Below, piece by piece: positions 50,006 through 60,497 of a stretch of DNA of 64,000 nucleotides. A program made the translations under genes and the position numbers. How positions within the stretch are numbered: the first letter of the stretch is position 1; every line of letters starts with the position of its first letter. Below the pieces are notes generated by a model. It did no database searches, was not told the DNA's origin, and was given only the letters and a program-made list of their open reading frames with translations. Origin of the DNA: Nocardia sp. MH4 (lineage in GTDB: Bacteria > Actinomycetota > Actinomycetes > Mycobacteriales > Mycobacteriaceae); assembly GCF_019266065.1 (NCBI RefSeq), contig NZ_LPNR01000125.1, forward strand, positions 124,001 to 188,000, in the 5' to 3' direction.

Positions 50006-53000
50006 CGTGGTACCTCCGATTGGGCGCCCACCCCGCTCACCATGCTCCGCACCTGTCGCGCGGCGACCGACAGTGTGGCGAGGTCGTGGGTCCCGGACTC
50101 GAACAATTCCGACAGTGCCGCGCGCGCACGACCCAGCCGGGACTGGTTCTTCGACTCCCAGTATGCAATTTTCTCGTCGGCCGTCTCCTCCGGGTCACCC
50201 GCGGAGAGCACATCGAGGGTGAGCGAGCGCAGCGAACCGTACATGTCGTCGCGCAACGCGAGCCGGGCCAGCGCGTGCCAGCGATCGCCGCGTTCGAGGT
50301 GACTCACCGCCTCGAGCAGCCAATCGATCTTGAGATGCTCGTTGAGCGCGTAGTACAGCGCACCGACCTCGGTGCCGTCCCGGTCGGCGATGTCGGCGAT
50401 GTCGACGATGTCGAGCAGTGGGTACAGGCTCAGCAGCCCGAACACCTCGGTTGCCAGCTCGGTCGGCGCGCCACGGGCGATCAGCTCGGCCGCGCCCTGG
50501 GTGAGCGAGGTGACGTGGTGCCCGCGCAGCCAGCCCGGCACCTGCGGCGCCAGCTCCTGCACCCGCCGGTGGTATCGGTTGATCTCGGCACCCACCGCGA
50601 TCGGCTGCGGCCGGTTGCTGAGCAGCCAGCGCGAGGCCCGGTCCAGCGTCCGCTTGGACTCCAGCTCCAGCAGATCGCACACACCCGCGGGCGCGTCGGC
50701 GCCGCGGATACGCGCCCACACGTCGTGCAGTTCGAAGATCTCGGTGGCCGCGGCGAACGCGCGAACGGTGTCGGAAGTGCTGGCCCCGACTTCCTCGTTG
50801 AGCCGGTGCGCGTAGGTGATGCCCGCGTAGTCGACGACTTCGTTGACGATCATCGTGGTGACGATCTCGCGCCGCAGCCGGTGCTTCTTGATCGCGGCGC
50901 CGAACCGCTCACGCAGCGGCGTCGGGAAGTACTGCGGCAGCCTGCGCGCGAAGTAGACGCTGTCGGGCAGATCGGTGTCGAGCAGATCGGCCTTGAGCCC
51001 GAGCTTGACGTGCGCGAGCAGATTGGCCAGTTCGGGCGAGGTGAGCCCGCGGCCCTCCTCGTCACGCCGCTTCAGTTCGGCCTCGCTCGGCAACGCCTCG
51101 AGCTCACGGTCCAGGCCGCGACGCTGCTCGAGATCGTCGATGACACGGCCGTGCACGCTGACCATCTGCGGCGCGTCGGTGCGCGCGATGCCGATCAGCA
51201 CGTTCTGATCGACGTTGTCCTGCAACACCATCCGCGCGACCTCGTCGGTCATCGAGGCCAGCAGCGGGTTGCGGTCGGCCTGCGCCAGGTCGCCCGAGCT
51301 CACCACGCCGTCGAGCAGGACCTTGATGTTGACCTCGTGGTCGGAGCAGTCCACGCCCGCGGAGTTGTCCAGCGCGTCGGTGTTCATCTTGCCGCCGCCC
51401 CGGCAGAACTCGATCCGGCCCAGCGCGGTGGCGCCGAGGTTGCCGCCCTCACCGATCACCTTGACCCGCAACTGGTTACCGTCGACCCGGACCGCGTCGT
51501 TGGACTTGTCGCCCACCTCGGCGTTGGCTTCGGTGCTGGCCTTGACATAGGTGCCGATGCCGCCGTTCCACAACAGCTGCACCGGCGCGAGCAGGATCGC
51601 CCGCACCAGTTCCGGCGGCGTGAGCGCCTGCACCGAGTCGGGCAGCCCCAGCGCGAGCCGGGCCTGCGGCGAGATCGGCACCGACTTCACGGTCCGCTCG
51701 AACACGCCGCCGCCCGCGCTGATCAGCGAGCGGTCGTAGTCGGCCCACGAGGACCGCGGCAGCGCGAACAGCCGCTCGCGCTCGACGTACGAGGTGGCCG
51801 CGTCGGGGTTCGGGTCCAGGAAGATGTGGCGGTGGTCGAACGCGGCGACCAGCCGGATGTGGCGCGAGAGCAGCATGCCGTTGCCGAACACGTCACCGCT
51901 CATGTCGCCCACGCCGACGACCGTGAAGTCCTGGCTCTGGGTGTCGATGCCCATCTCGCGGAAGTGCCGCTTGACCGCTTCCCACGCGCCCTTGGCGGTG
52001 ATGCCCATGGCCTTGTGGTCGTAGCCGGCCGAGCCGCCGGAGGCGAAGGCGTCACCGAGCCAGAAGCCGTAGCGGGTCGCCACGTCGTTGGCGATGTCGG
52101 AGAAGCTGGCGGTGCCCTTGTCGGCGGCGACGACCAGATAGGTGTCGTCGGCGTCGCGGCGGACCACCCGGGCGGGCGGCAGCACCGCGCCGGTGGCCAG
52201 ATCGACATTGTCGGTCACGTCGAGCAGGCCGGAGATGAAGGTGCGGTAGCAGGCGACGCCCTCGGCGATGCTCGCCTGACGATCGGCGGCGGGGTCACCG
52301 GTGGGCGCGGGCGGATTCTTCACCACGAAGCCGCCCTTCGCGCCGACCGGCACGATCACCGCGTTCTTCACCGCCTGCGCCTTCACCAGACCCAGGATCT
52401 CGGTGCGGAAGTCCTCGAGCCGGTCCGACCAGCGCAGACCGCCGCGCGCCACCGAGCCGAACCGCAGATGCACGCCCTCGACGCGCGGCGAGTAGACGAA
52501 GATCTCGAATTGCGGTCGCGGCTTGGGCAATTCGGCGATCTCGCGCGGTTCCACCTTGAACGAGAAGTAGTCGCGGGGATGACCTTCGGCGTCGACGACG
52601 TAGTAGTTGGTGCGCAGGGTCGCCTTGATCAGGCCGAGGATGGCGCGCAGAATGCGGTCGGCGTCCATGCTGACCACTTCGTCGATGCCCGCCCTGACCT
52701 TCGTCTCCAGCTCGGCGGCGGTCTCGGCCGACACGGTGTCGGGATCGAAGCGGGCGGCGAACAGGTCGACGAACGCCCGCGCGACCTCGGGATGGGCCAG
52801 CAGCACGCGCGCGATGTTGACCTGGCTGTACGGGAAACCGGCCTGCTGCAGGTACTTCGCGTACGCGCGCAGGATCGCCACCGACCGCCACGGCAGACCG
52901 GCCCGCAGCACCAGCTCGTTGAGGCCGTCCGCCTCGGCTCGGCCGTCCCAGACCGCCTCGAAGGCGTCGGTGAACCGAGAGTGCAGCTCGTCCTCGTGGG

Positions 53001-54900
53001 TGGCCTGCTCGAGCAGTTCGGCGTCGAGATCGCCGCCGAGCGCGTTGCGCAGCAGCTCGGGACGCGCCTGCAGCCCGAAGTCGTAGATCCAGCGCTCGGC
53101 ACCGCACTCCAGCTGCAGCTGGTAGGGCCGCTCGTCCACCACCTCGACGCCGAGACTCTGCAACACCGGCAGGACCTGGCTCAGCGAGACAGCCGCCCCG
53201 GCGATGTAGAGGCTGAAGCGCCACGACCCCGGCGCGGCCTCCGGCTTGCGGTACAGGTGCTGGCCGATGCCGCCCTCGGTGAGCCGTTCCAGCCTGCCGA
53301 TGTCGGCCAGCGCGCGGACCGGGCCGAAATCCTCCTTGTAGCTTTCCGGGAAGGCCTCCGAATATCGCTTCACCACACCGGGGTCCAGGACGGTGGAGGT
53401 GGCGACCTCGTCGTCGATCCGATCGTCCCAGGTGTGGCTGGCCGCGTTCAGCAGAGTCTGCAGGCGCAGCCGATTGTCCTCGGAGGTGTCCGGCGCCGCG
53501 GTGGCCTCGGCGGGCAGCATCACGGTGAAATAGACACTGGCGAGCTCGCTTTCGCTCACCCGCGCCGAGTAGTCGATGTCGGCGCCGCCGAGCTCGCGGA
53601 CCAGGATCTCCTGCATCTGCAGGCGCACCGCGGTGGTGTAGCGATCGCGCGGCAGGTACACCATGCAGGCCACGAACCGGCCGTACCGGTCGCTGCGCAG
53701 GAACAGCCGCACCTGCCTGCGCAGGCCCACCCCGAGCACCGCCACCGCGGTGCGGCGCATCGCCTCGGTGTCGGCCGAGAACAGCTCGGTGCGCGGGAAC
53801 GACTCGATCACCTCGAGCATCGCCTGCCCGGAGAACGAGTCCTTGTCGAATCCGGCCGCCTCGATGGCGGTGCGCACCCTGGTGTTGATGACCGGGATGT
53901 CGAGGACGTTCTCGTGCACCGCGCTGACGGTGAACACGCCGATGAACAGATGGACGCCGACGACGGCGCCCGCGTCGTCCACGTCGGCGACGCCGACGAA
54001 GTACGGGTACACCGAGCGGTGCACGGTCGCGCGGACCAGGCCCTGGGTGAGCATCAGCAGCGGGCGGTCGCCGCCGTTGATCGGCACCTGGAAGTCGGTG
54101 CCGATGTCGGCACGCAGCACGCCGAGGCTCGCGCCGGCCACCGGGGTGGACACGGTGTGGCCGAGTTCGGTGTCGCGGTGATAGCGCGCATAACCGAGCA
54201 GGGTGAAGTTGCCGCGCGACAGCCAGCGCAGCAGCTCCGCGCACTCGGCCAGATCGGTGGCGGGGAACGGCCCCGTGCCCGCGGCCGCGGTCCGATCGAG
54301 CTGGTCGGCCAGGGAGCTCTGCACCCTGGTCATCGCCTCGGTGTCGTCGATCACCTGACGGACGTCGGCGATCACGGTGGGCAGGGTGCGCTCGATGTGA
54401 TCGAGCTGGGCCCGCCCGGTCGAGGGATGCAGCTGCAGATGCATCCACGACTCCGGCTTGCCGGTCGCGCCGTTGCCGTCCACCTCGTGCGGTGCCGCAC
54501 TGATCAGGACGCCGTGCGCGTCGCGGGTGACCTCGAAGATCGGGTGGATGACCTCGGTGACGCTCACCTGCATCCGGCTCAGCGCCGCGGTGATCGACTC
54601 GACCAGCAGGGGCATGTCGTCGGTGACCAGCTGCGCCGCCGCGCCCATGCCCGACCCGTCGTCGGGATGGTAGACCCGCACCAGCGCCGTGTCCGCGGGA
54701 CGTTCGGCGGCCAATTCCATGTGGCGACGGAAGATCTGGTTGATGCCGGTGACCGGGAAGTCCGCGTCGCCGGCGTCCACGTGTCGGAAGTACGCCCCTT
54801 CGAGTGTCGCGAGATCACCGCGCAAGCTCTGCGGTATTCCCGCGGCCCACGCCGCGCTCGACATTTCCGACGAGACCGTCATCGTTTCGCCCACTCCCAT
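50002..54900 (-). CDS. gdh: NAD-specific glutamate dehydrogenase, large 180-kDa type
   Basis: Converts glutamate to 2-oxoglutarate and ammonium with NAD+, linking nitrogen and carbon metabolism. 1632 residues, the L_180 class. The N-terminal 700 residues are regulatory ACT-like domains. The catalytic part has RGGLRWSDRLEDFRTEILG and PVGAKGGFVVKNP (about 845-860) with the active lysine, and VVGVGDMSGDVFGNGML in the Rossmann domain. In mycobacteria the enzyme is inhibited by GarA. The antisense frame of 1660 codons is a GC-bias artefact. Confidence 0.97.
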   Translation of the reverse strand: MGVGETMTVSSEMSSAAWAAGIPQSLRGDLATLEGAYFRHVDAGDADFPVTGINQIFRRHMELAAERPADTALVRVYHPDDGSGMGAAAQLVTDDMPLLVESITAALSRMQVSVTEVIHPIFEVTRDAHGVLISAAPHEVDGNGATGKPESWMHLQLHPSTGRAQLDHIERTLPTVIADVRQVIDDTEAMTRVQSSLADQLDRTAAAGTGPFPATDLAECAELLRWLSRGNFTLLGYARYHRDTELGHTVSTPVAGASLGVLRADIGTDFQVPINGGDRPLLMLTQGLVRATVHRSVYPYFVGVADVDDAGAVVGVHLFIGVFTVSAVHENVLDIPVINTRVRTAIEAAGFDKDSFSGQAMLEVIESFPRTELFSADTEAMRRTAVAVLGVGLRRQVRLFLRSDRYGRFVACMVYLPRDRYTTAVRLQMQEILVRELGGADIDYSARVSESELASVYFTVMLPAEATAAPDTSEDNRLRLQTLLNAASHTWDDRIDDEVATSTVLDPGVVKRYSEAFPESYKEDFGPVRALADIGRLERLTEGGIGQHLYRKPEAAPGSWRFSLYIAGAAVSLSQVLPVLQSLGVEVVDERPYQLQLECGAERWIYDFGLQARPELLRNALGGDLDAELLEQATHEDELHSRFTDAFEAVWDGRAEADGLNELVLRAGLPWRSVAILRAYAKYLQQAGFPYSQVNIARVLLAHPEVARAFVDLFAARFDPDTVSAETAAELETKVRAGIDEVVSMDADRILRAILGLIKATLRTNYYVVDAEGHPRDYFSFKVEPREIAELPKPRPQFEIFVYSPRVEGVHLRFGSVARGGLRWSDRLEDFRTEILGLVKAQAVKNAVIVPVGAKGGFVVKNPPAPTGDPAADRQASIAEGVACYRTFISGLLDVTDNVDLATGAVLPPARVVRRDADDTYLVVAADKGTASFSDIANDVATRYGFWLGDAFASGGSAGYDHKAMGITAKGAWEAVKRHFREMGIDTQSQDFTVVGVGDMSGDVFGNGMLLSRHIRLVAAFDHRHIFLDPNPDAATSYVERERLFALPRSSWADYDRSLISAGGGVFERTVKSVPISPQARLALGLPDSVQALTPPELVRAILLAPVQLLWNGGIGTYVKASTEANAEVGDKSNDAVRVDGNQLRVKVIGEGGNLGATALGRIEFCRGGGKMNTDALDNSAGVDCSDHEVNIKVLLDGVVSSGDLAQADRNPLLASMTDEVARMVLQDNVDQNVLIGIARTDAPQMVSVHGRVIDDLEQRRGLDRELEALPSEAELKRRDEEGRGLTSPELANLLAHVKLGLKADLLDTDLPDSVYFARRLPQYFPTPLRERFGAAIKKHRLRREIVTTMIVNEVVDYAGITYAHRLNEEVGASTSDTVRAFAAATEIFELHDVWARIRGADAPAGVCDLLELESKRTLDRASRWLLSNRPQPIAVGAEINRYHRRVQELAPQVPGWLRGHHVTSLTQGAAELIARGAPTELATEVFGLLSLYPLLDIVDIADIADRDGTEVGALYYALNEHLKIDWLLEAVSHLERGDRWHALARLALRDDMYGSLRSLTLDVLSAGDPEETADEKIAYWESKNQSRLGRARAALSELFESGTHDLATLSVAARQVRSMVSGVGAQSEVPR

Positions 54901-55067
54901 GGATTCGGTTCGCTTCGATTCCGCAACTCAGGTGACGCAAATTCGAGACTAGTCGGGGCTCCATGGACACGCGGAGGGAATTTGCGCTTGCCGCGCCGGT
55001 AACTTGGCCAACGTTCGGTGAACGCCGCGGAAGGCGCCGCTGCCAGTCGTTTTCGCGCGTTGACGCC

Positions 55068-55113
55068 GACGGCCCGGCGAGCCGATCATCGTGGATCGTT
55101 CCGCCGGGCCGTC
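55068..55113 (-). terminator. ettA terminator, 12-bp stem
   Basis: GACGGCCCGGCG (55068-55079) pairs with CGCCGGGCCGTC (55102-55113). The 22-base loop can form a small inner stem (GATC/GATC). It starts 17 bases past the ettA stop on the minus strand. The remaining gap to gdh (54901-55067) shows only the expected promoter region. Confidence 0.7.
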
Positions 55114-55130
55114 GCAGCAAACCCTCGGGA

Positions 55131-56807
<1,677 letters not shown>

Positions 56808-56876
56808 ATATGGAAGCCTATCGGTGCGGGTAACGGGGGTGAGATGCGGAGCGGGCCGGTGCCGCGGATGCGACCC

Positions 56877-57335
56877 TCAGGCGTCGACCCGCTCGGGCGT
56901 ACCGGAGATCGGCACCGCAACCGGCGATCGCGCCGGGAGGGAATCCGCCGCGGTCGTAGAGGCTACGGCAGTCGGTACCGTCGGCGCATACTCGGCCGCG
57001 TCCTGCGCGGGGATCGGTGGTACAGCGCCGCGCCGGTCCGAAATATTCCGCACGGTGTGCGACGCGGAGCGTGCCGCATCGGATCGCCGCACCACCGATG
57101 CGCTGCACCGTCCCAGATCAGGGCCGACCGCGACCGCGCGCATCTCCAGATCCCGACGCTCGGTACCGTCCTTGCCGCGATACGTGCCGTTGTCCACCCA
57201 TCCCCCGGCCGCGGCGTCGAACCGGCGCGCATTACTCGCCATTCGGAAGGTCACCACCTGTTCGCCGTTGGCGAGATCACGCCGGACCGGATGGGTCACC
57301 ACTGTGCCGATCACCGTCGCCTGTGCCTCGTACAT
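56877..57335 (-). CDS. ssbB: Single-stranded DNA-binding protein (SsbB-type) with an internal deletion
   Basis: Begins MYEAQATVIGTVVTHPVRR and ASNARRFDAAAGGWVDNGT like the mycobacterial second SSB (Rv2478c). It then jumps straight to YRGKDGTERRDLEMRAVAVGP, a segment normally about 40 residues later. The missing part contains the central OB-fold strands (usually LYLTVTCWR... to GxPVIVxG). The reading frame is intact, so this is an in-frame loss. The tail is Ala/Pro-rich and lacks the acidic DFxxxPF tip. 152 residues; DNA binding is doubtful. Confidence 0.78.
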   Translation of the reverse strand: MYEAQATVIGTVVTHPVRRDLANGEQVVTFRMASNARRFDAAAGGWVDNGTYRGKDGTERRDLEMRAVAVGPDLGRCSASVVRRSDAARSASHTVRNISDRRGAVPPIPAQDAAEYAPTVPTAVASTTAADSLPARSPVAVPISGTPERVDA

Positions 57336-57456
57336 CGAATCCGCCCCCGCTCGGTCGCTGTTGTGCTGACTTCCCCAGGATGGACTCACCGTCGGCCGAA
57401 CGGTCGGACGCGGACGCAACTGGGGACAACCTCGACGGTTGTGGAGATCTCCTGTG

Positions 57457-58413
57457 TCAGAGCACGGGGAGTTCGGTGTTCGCCCCGCACAGGACGACGA
57501 TCGGGCGCACGCCCGGGTCCGGACGATAGACGCCGCTCTGCACCGCGGCCAGCGCGGCGGCGCCCTCCAGCTCGACGACGACGCGGAATTCGCGCCACAG
57601 GTACTCCCTGGCCGCGGTGATCGCGTCGTCGGCGACCGACAGGGCGGGCATGCGGTGCCTGCGCGCGATGTCGAAGGCGATCTCGCCCACCCTGGTCGCG
57701 CACAGCAACTCGGTGGCCCTGGACTGCGCGTCGATGTCGACCGGCCTGCCCGCGGCCAGCGCGGCCGACAGCGCAGGCGTGTGCTCGGACTCGACGCCGA
57801 CGATCTGCCTGCGTCTGCCCAGCGCGGCACCGAGGCCGGCGATCAGCCCGCCGCCACCGATCGCGGCCAGCACCGGCGGCCGCCCGCGCACCTGTTCTTC
57901 CAGTTCGAGGCCGATCACCCCGGCTCCCGCCACGACGGCGGGCATGTCGTAGGCGTGCAGGTGTTGCGCACCGCGTTCGGCGGCCAATGTCACGGCCCGC
58001 AGCTGCGCTTCGGCGTAGCTCGTGCCGTGCCAGAGCACCTCGGCGCCGTGCGCCCACATCGCGGCGACCTTGGTGTGCGGCGCCGACTCCGGCACCACCA
58101 CCGTGCAGGCCTTGCCCAGCTGCGCGGCGGCCAGCGCGACCGCGATCCCGGCATTGCCGCCGGAGGCGACGACGACATGATCGACATCCTTGCCCGCGGC
58201 CAGCAGCGCGTTGAGCGCGCCACGCACCTTGAAGGTGCCACCGTGCTGGAGGAATTCCAGTTTCAGCGAGACCGGCACGGGGCCGTCGGGGCCGTCGACG
58301 GTGGTATGGAACACCGGGGTCTTGCGCACCCGGCCCGACAGCCTGCGTCGCGCCGCCCGCACCTCCGTGCGCAGCACACGATGCGGTTCGGTGCGATGTA
58401 TCGACCCACTCAT
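57457..58413 (-). CDS. PLP-dependent serine/threonine dehydratase-like enzyme
   Basis: Fold-type II PLP enzyme of 318 residues. LQHGGTFKVRGALNALLAAG has the Schiff-base lysine (about 59). SGGNAG (about 86) grips substrate carboxylate, and IGGGGLIAGLGAAL the PLP phosphate. Deaminates serine or threonine, or acts as a racemase. No regulatory ACT domain, so it is the short catabolic type. ATG 58413 (MSGSIHR); the frame from 58563 overlaps the copD-ctaG end. 17 bases after copD-ctaG, likely in the same transcript. Confidence 0.84.
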   Translation of the reverse strand: MSGSIHRTEPHRVLRTEVRAARRRLSGRVRKTPVFHTTVDGPDGPVPVSLKLEFLQHGGTFKVRGALNALLAAGKDVDHVVVASGGNAGIAVALAAAQLGKACTVVVPESAPHTKVAAMWAHGAEVLWHGTSYAEAQLRAVTLAAERGAQHLHAYDMPAVVAGAGVIGLELEEQVRGRPPVLAAIGGGGLIAGLGAALGRRRQIVGVESEHTPALSAALAAGRPVDIDAQSRATELLCATRVGEIAFDIARRHRMPALSVADDAITAAREYLWREFRVVVELEGAAALAAVQSGVYRPDPGVRPIVVLCGANTELPVL

Positions 58414-58430
58414 GGGCGCACCGCATCCAT

Positions 58431-60497
58431 TCACTGACGCACCTCGCCGTCGCGACGCGCCAGCTCGGCGTACATCGCGTTGTAGGCGGTGAGCTCGGCG
58501 TCGTTGTCGCGGTCGGCGGCGCGGTCGGTGCGCTTGGCCAGCCGCTGATCGCTGCGCGACCACTGGATCAGCAGCGCCAGCATCACCACGACCAGCGGCA
58601 CCTCACCACTGGCCCAGGCGAAACTGCCGCCGTTGCGCTGATCGGCGAGCAGGTCGATGTTCCAGCCGAGGCCGAGGGTGCGGTAGAACCAGCCGCCGAG
58701 CACGGTGTTCATGCTCATCAGCGCGATGCCGAAGAACGCGTGGAACGGCAACGTGCCGAACACCATCGCGAGCTTGGTCAGCGGCGCCACCTCGCGCGGC
58801 TTGGGATCGATGCCGATCACCACCCAGTAGAACAGGTAGCCGCTGAGCAGGAAGTGCGCGTTCATCATCAGGTGCGCGGCGTGCGAGTCGACGTAGGTGT
58901 CGAAGATCCCGCCCAGGTACAGCGCGTAGAACCCGGCGACGAAGATGATCGACGCCACGACCGGCTGGGTCAGGAACCGCGAGACCGGGTTGTGCACGGC
59001 GGCCAGGATCCACTCGCGCGGACCCGGCACGCCCTCGCGCCCGGCGGGCGGCAGCGCGCGCAACGCCAGCGTCACCGCGCCACCGAGGGCGAGCAGGATC
59101 GGCGCCAGCATCGACAACGCCATGTGCGCGCCCATGTGCACGCTGAACATCGCCGGCGCGTACCGGCCGACACCCGAGGACGTGGCCAGCAGCAGCACCA
59201 GACAGCCGCTGCACCAGGCGATGGTCCGCCCGACCGGCCAGGCGTCGCCGCGCTTGCGCAGGCGATACACGCCGAGCAGGTAGAGCGCGGCGAGCACGAT
59301 CGCGAGGGTCCCGAAGATCAGGTCGAAGCGCCAGTCGAACAGCAGTCTGCCCACGGTCGGCGGCCCGGCCAGGGTGTAGCCGAGCTCGACCTCCACCGGC
59401 GTCGGGATCGAGGTGGGCGGCGGGGGCGGGGTGCGCCCGAGGCCGACGGCCAGGCCGATGGTGGCCGCGAAGATCAGCATCTCCACCCCGGCGAAGCGGA
59501 TCAGCGCCCGGCGGTCGCGCGGATCGGCGGCGAGCGCGGGCAGCGCGGCCCGGCGCTGCAGGTAGCCGAGCACACCGAGGACGAGCAGCGCCGCCGCCTT
59601 GGCCAGCACCAGCTTGCCGTAGGTCGTGCCGAACAGCTCCGACGCGGGCAGCCGGACCCAGGCGTTGACCACGCCGCTGAGGCCGATCACCACGAACGCG
59701 ATGGTCGCGGCGACCGAGAACCGCCGGGCAGCGACATCGGTCCCCGCGCCTCCGCGCAGCGCGTGCGCGAGCACCGCGATCAGACCGCCGACCCAGACCG
59801 CGGCCGCCACCATGTGCAGGATCAGCGAGTTGGTGGCCACATCGTGGGCACCGCCGGAGGACGAGTGCCCGGTCAGCGCGAGCGGCATCATGGTGATCAG
59901 CGAGCCGGCCAGCAGCAGCGGCGTCCAGCCCCAGCGCAGCGCCAGGCGACACCCGATGGCGACGATCAGCGCGAACAGCGTCGTGGTGCGCCAGGCACCG
60001 GCGACCTCGACCTGGGCGATCACCGGCCACAGCACCTCGGGCCGCCAGATGTCACCGACCGGCTGCCCGGTCGTATCCGAGACAGTCAGTGGCACCAGCA
60101 GCGCCGCGCAGCCCGCCCAGACCAGCGCGGCGTCGGCGGCCCGGCGCACCGCGCGGTAGCCGCCGGCCTCGAGTAGTCCGCTGTCGCGGGGCGGCAGCAG
60201 GAACGCGGCGAACAACAGCGAGCCGACGGTCATCGCGGCGGCCAGATCGGCCACCGCCCGCAGCGCGGGCAAGCCATATGTTGTCAACGGCCCCGGATCG
60301 GGTATACCCAGCAGACTGAGGGCCTGCGCCGCCGACAACCCGACCACGATCGCCGCGACGACCGCGGCCATCGCCCCGGCGACGACGCTCAGCACCCCGA
60401 ACGTCGCGCTGTTGCCTGTCGGCGCAGCCCGACCCGCTTCCACCGGTGGCGCGCCGTCCACGGCGGGTCCAGCGGAGGGGTGCTGCGATAACGACAT
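58431..60497 (-). CDS. CopD-CtaG fusion membrane protein (copper resistance/cytochrome oxidase assembly)
   Basis: A 688-residue membrane protein with about 16 helices. The N-terminal half has CopD features (SLILHMVAAAVWVGGLIAVLAH). The C-terminal half is a CtaG/caa3-type assembly domain (FSVHMGAHMALSMLAPILLALG and SHAAHLMMNAHFLLSGYLFYWV), rich in His and Met for copper handling. Such fusions are normal in mycolata and help deliver copper to the terminal oxidase. The divergent tRNA-Arg gene starts 139 bases away. Confidence 0.9.
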   Translation of the reverse strand: MSLSQHPSAGPAVDGAPPVEAGRAAPTGNSATFGVLSVVAGAMAAVVAAIVVGLSAAQALSLLGIPDPGPLTTYGLPALRAVADLAAAMTVGSLLFAAFLLPPRDSGLLEAGGYRAVRRAADAALVWAGCAALLVPLTVSDTTGQPVGDIWRPEVLWPVIAQVEVAGAWRTTTLFALIVAIGCRLALRWGWTPLLLAGSLITMMPLALTGHSSSGGAHDVATNSLILHMVAAAVWVGGLIAVLAHALRGGAGTDVAARRFSVAATIAFVVIGLSGVVNAWVRLPASELFGTTYGKLVLAKAAALLVLGVLGYLQRRAALPALAADPRDRRALIRFAGVEMLIFAATIGLAVGLGRTPPPPPTSIPTPVEVELGYTLAGPPTVGRLLFDWRFDLIFGTLAIVLAALYLLGVYRLRKRGDAWPVGRTIAWCSGCLVLLLATSSGVGRYAPAMFSVHMGAHMALSMLAPILLALGGAVTLALRALPPAGREGVPGPREWILAAVHNPVSRFLTQPVVASIIFVAGFYALYLGGIFDTYVDSHAAHLMMNAHFLLSGYLFYWVVIGIDPKPREVAPLTKLAMVFGTLPFHAFFGIALMSMNTVLGGWFYRTLGLGWNIDLLADQRNGGSFAWASGEVPLVVVMLALLIQWSRSDQRLAKRTDRAADRDNDAELTAYNAMYAELARRDGEVRQ

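Noticed and set aside
50020..55002. A 1660-codon open frame antisense to gdh
   Set aside because: GC-rich codon bias leaves the opposite strand open; the product has no recognisable domain and the true gene is certain.
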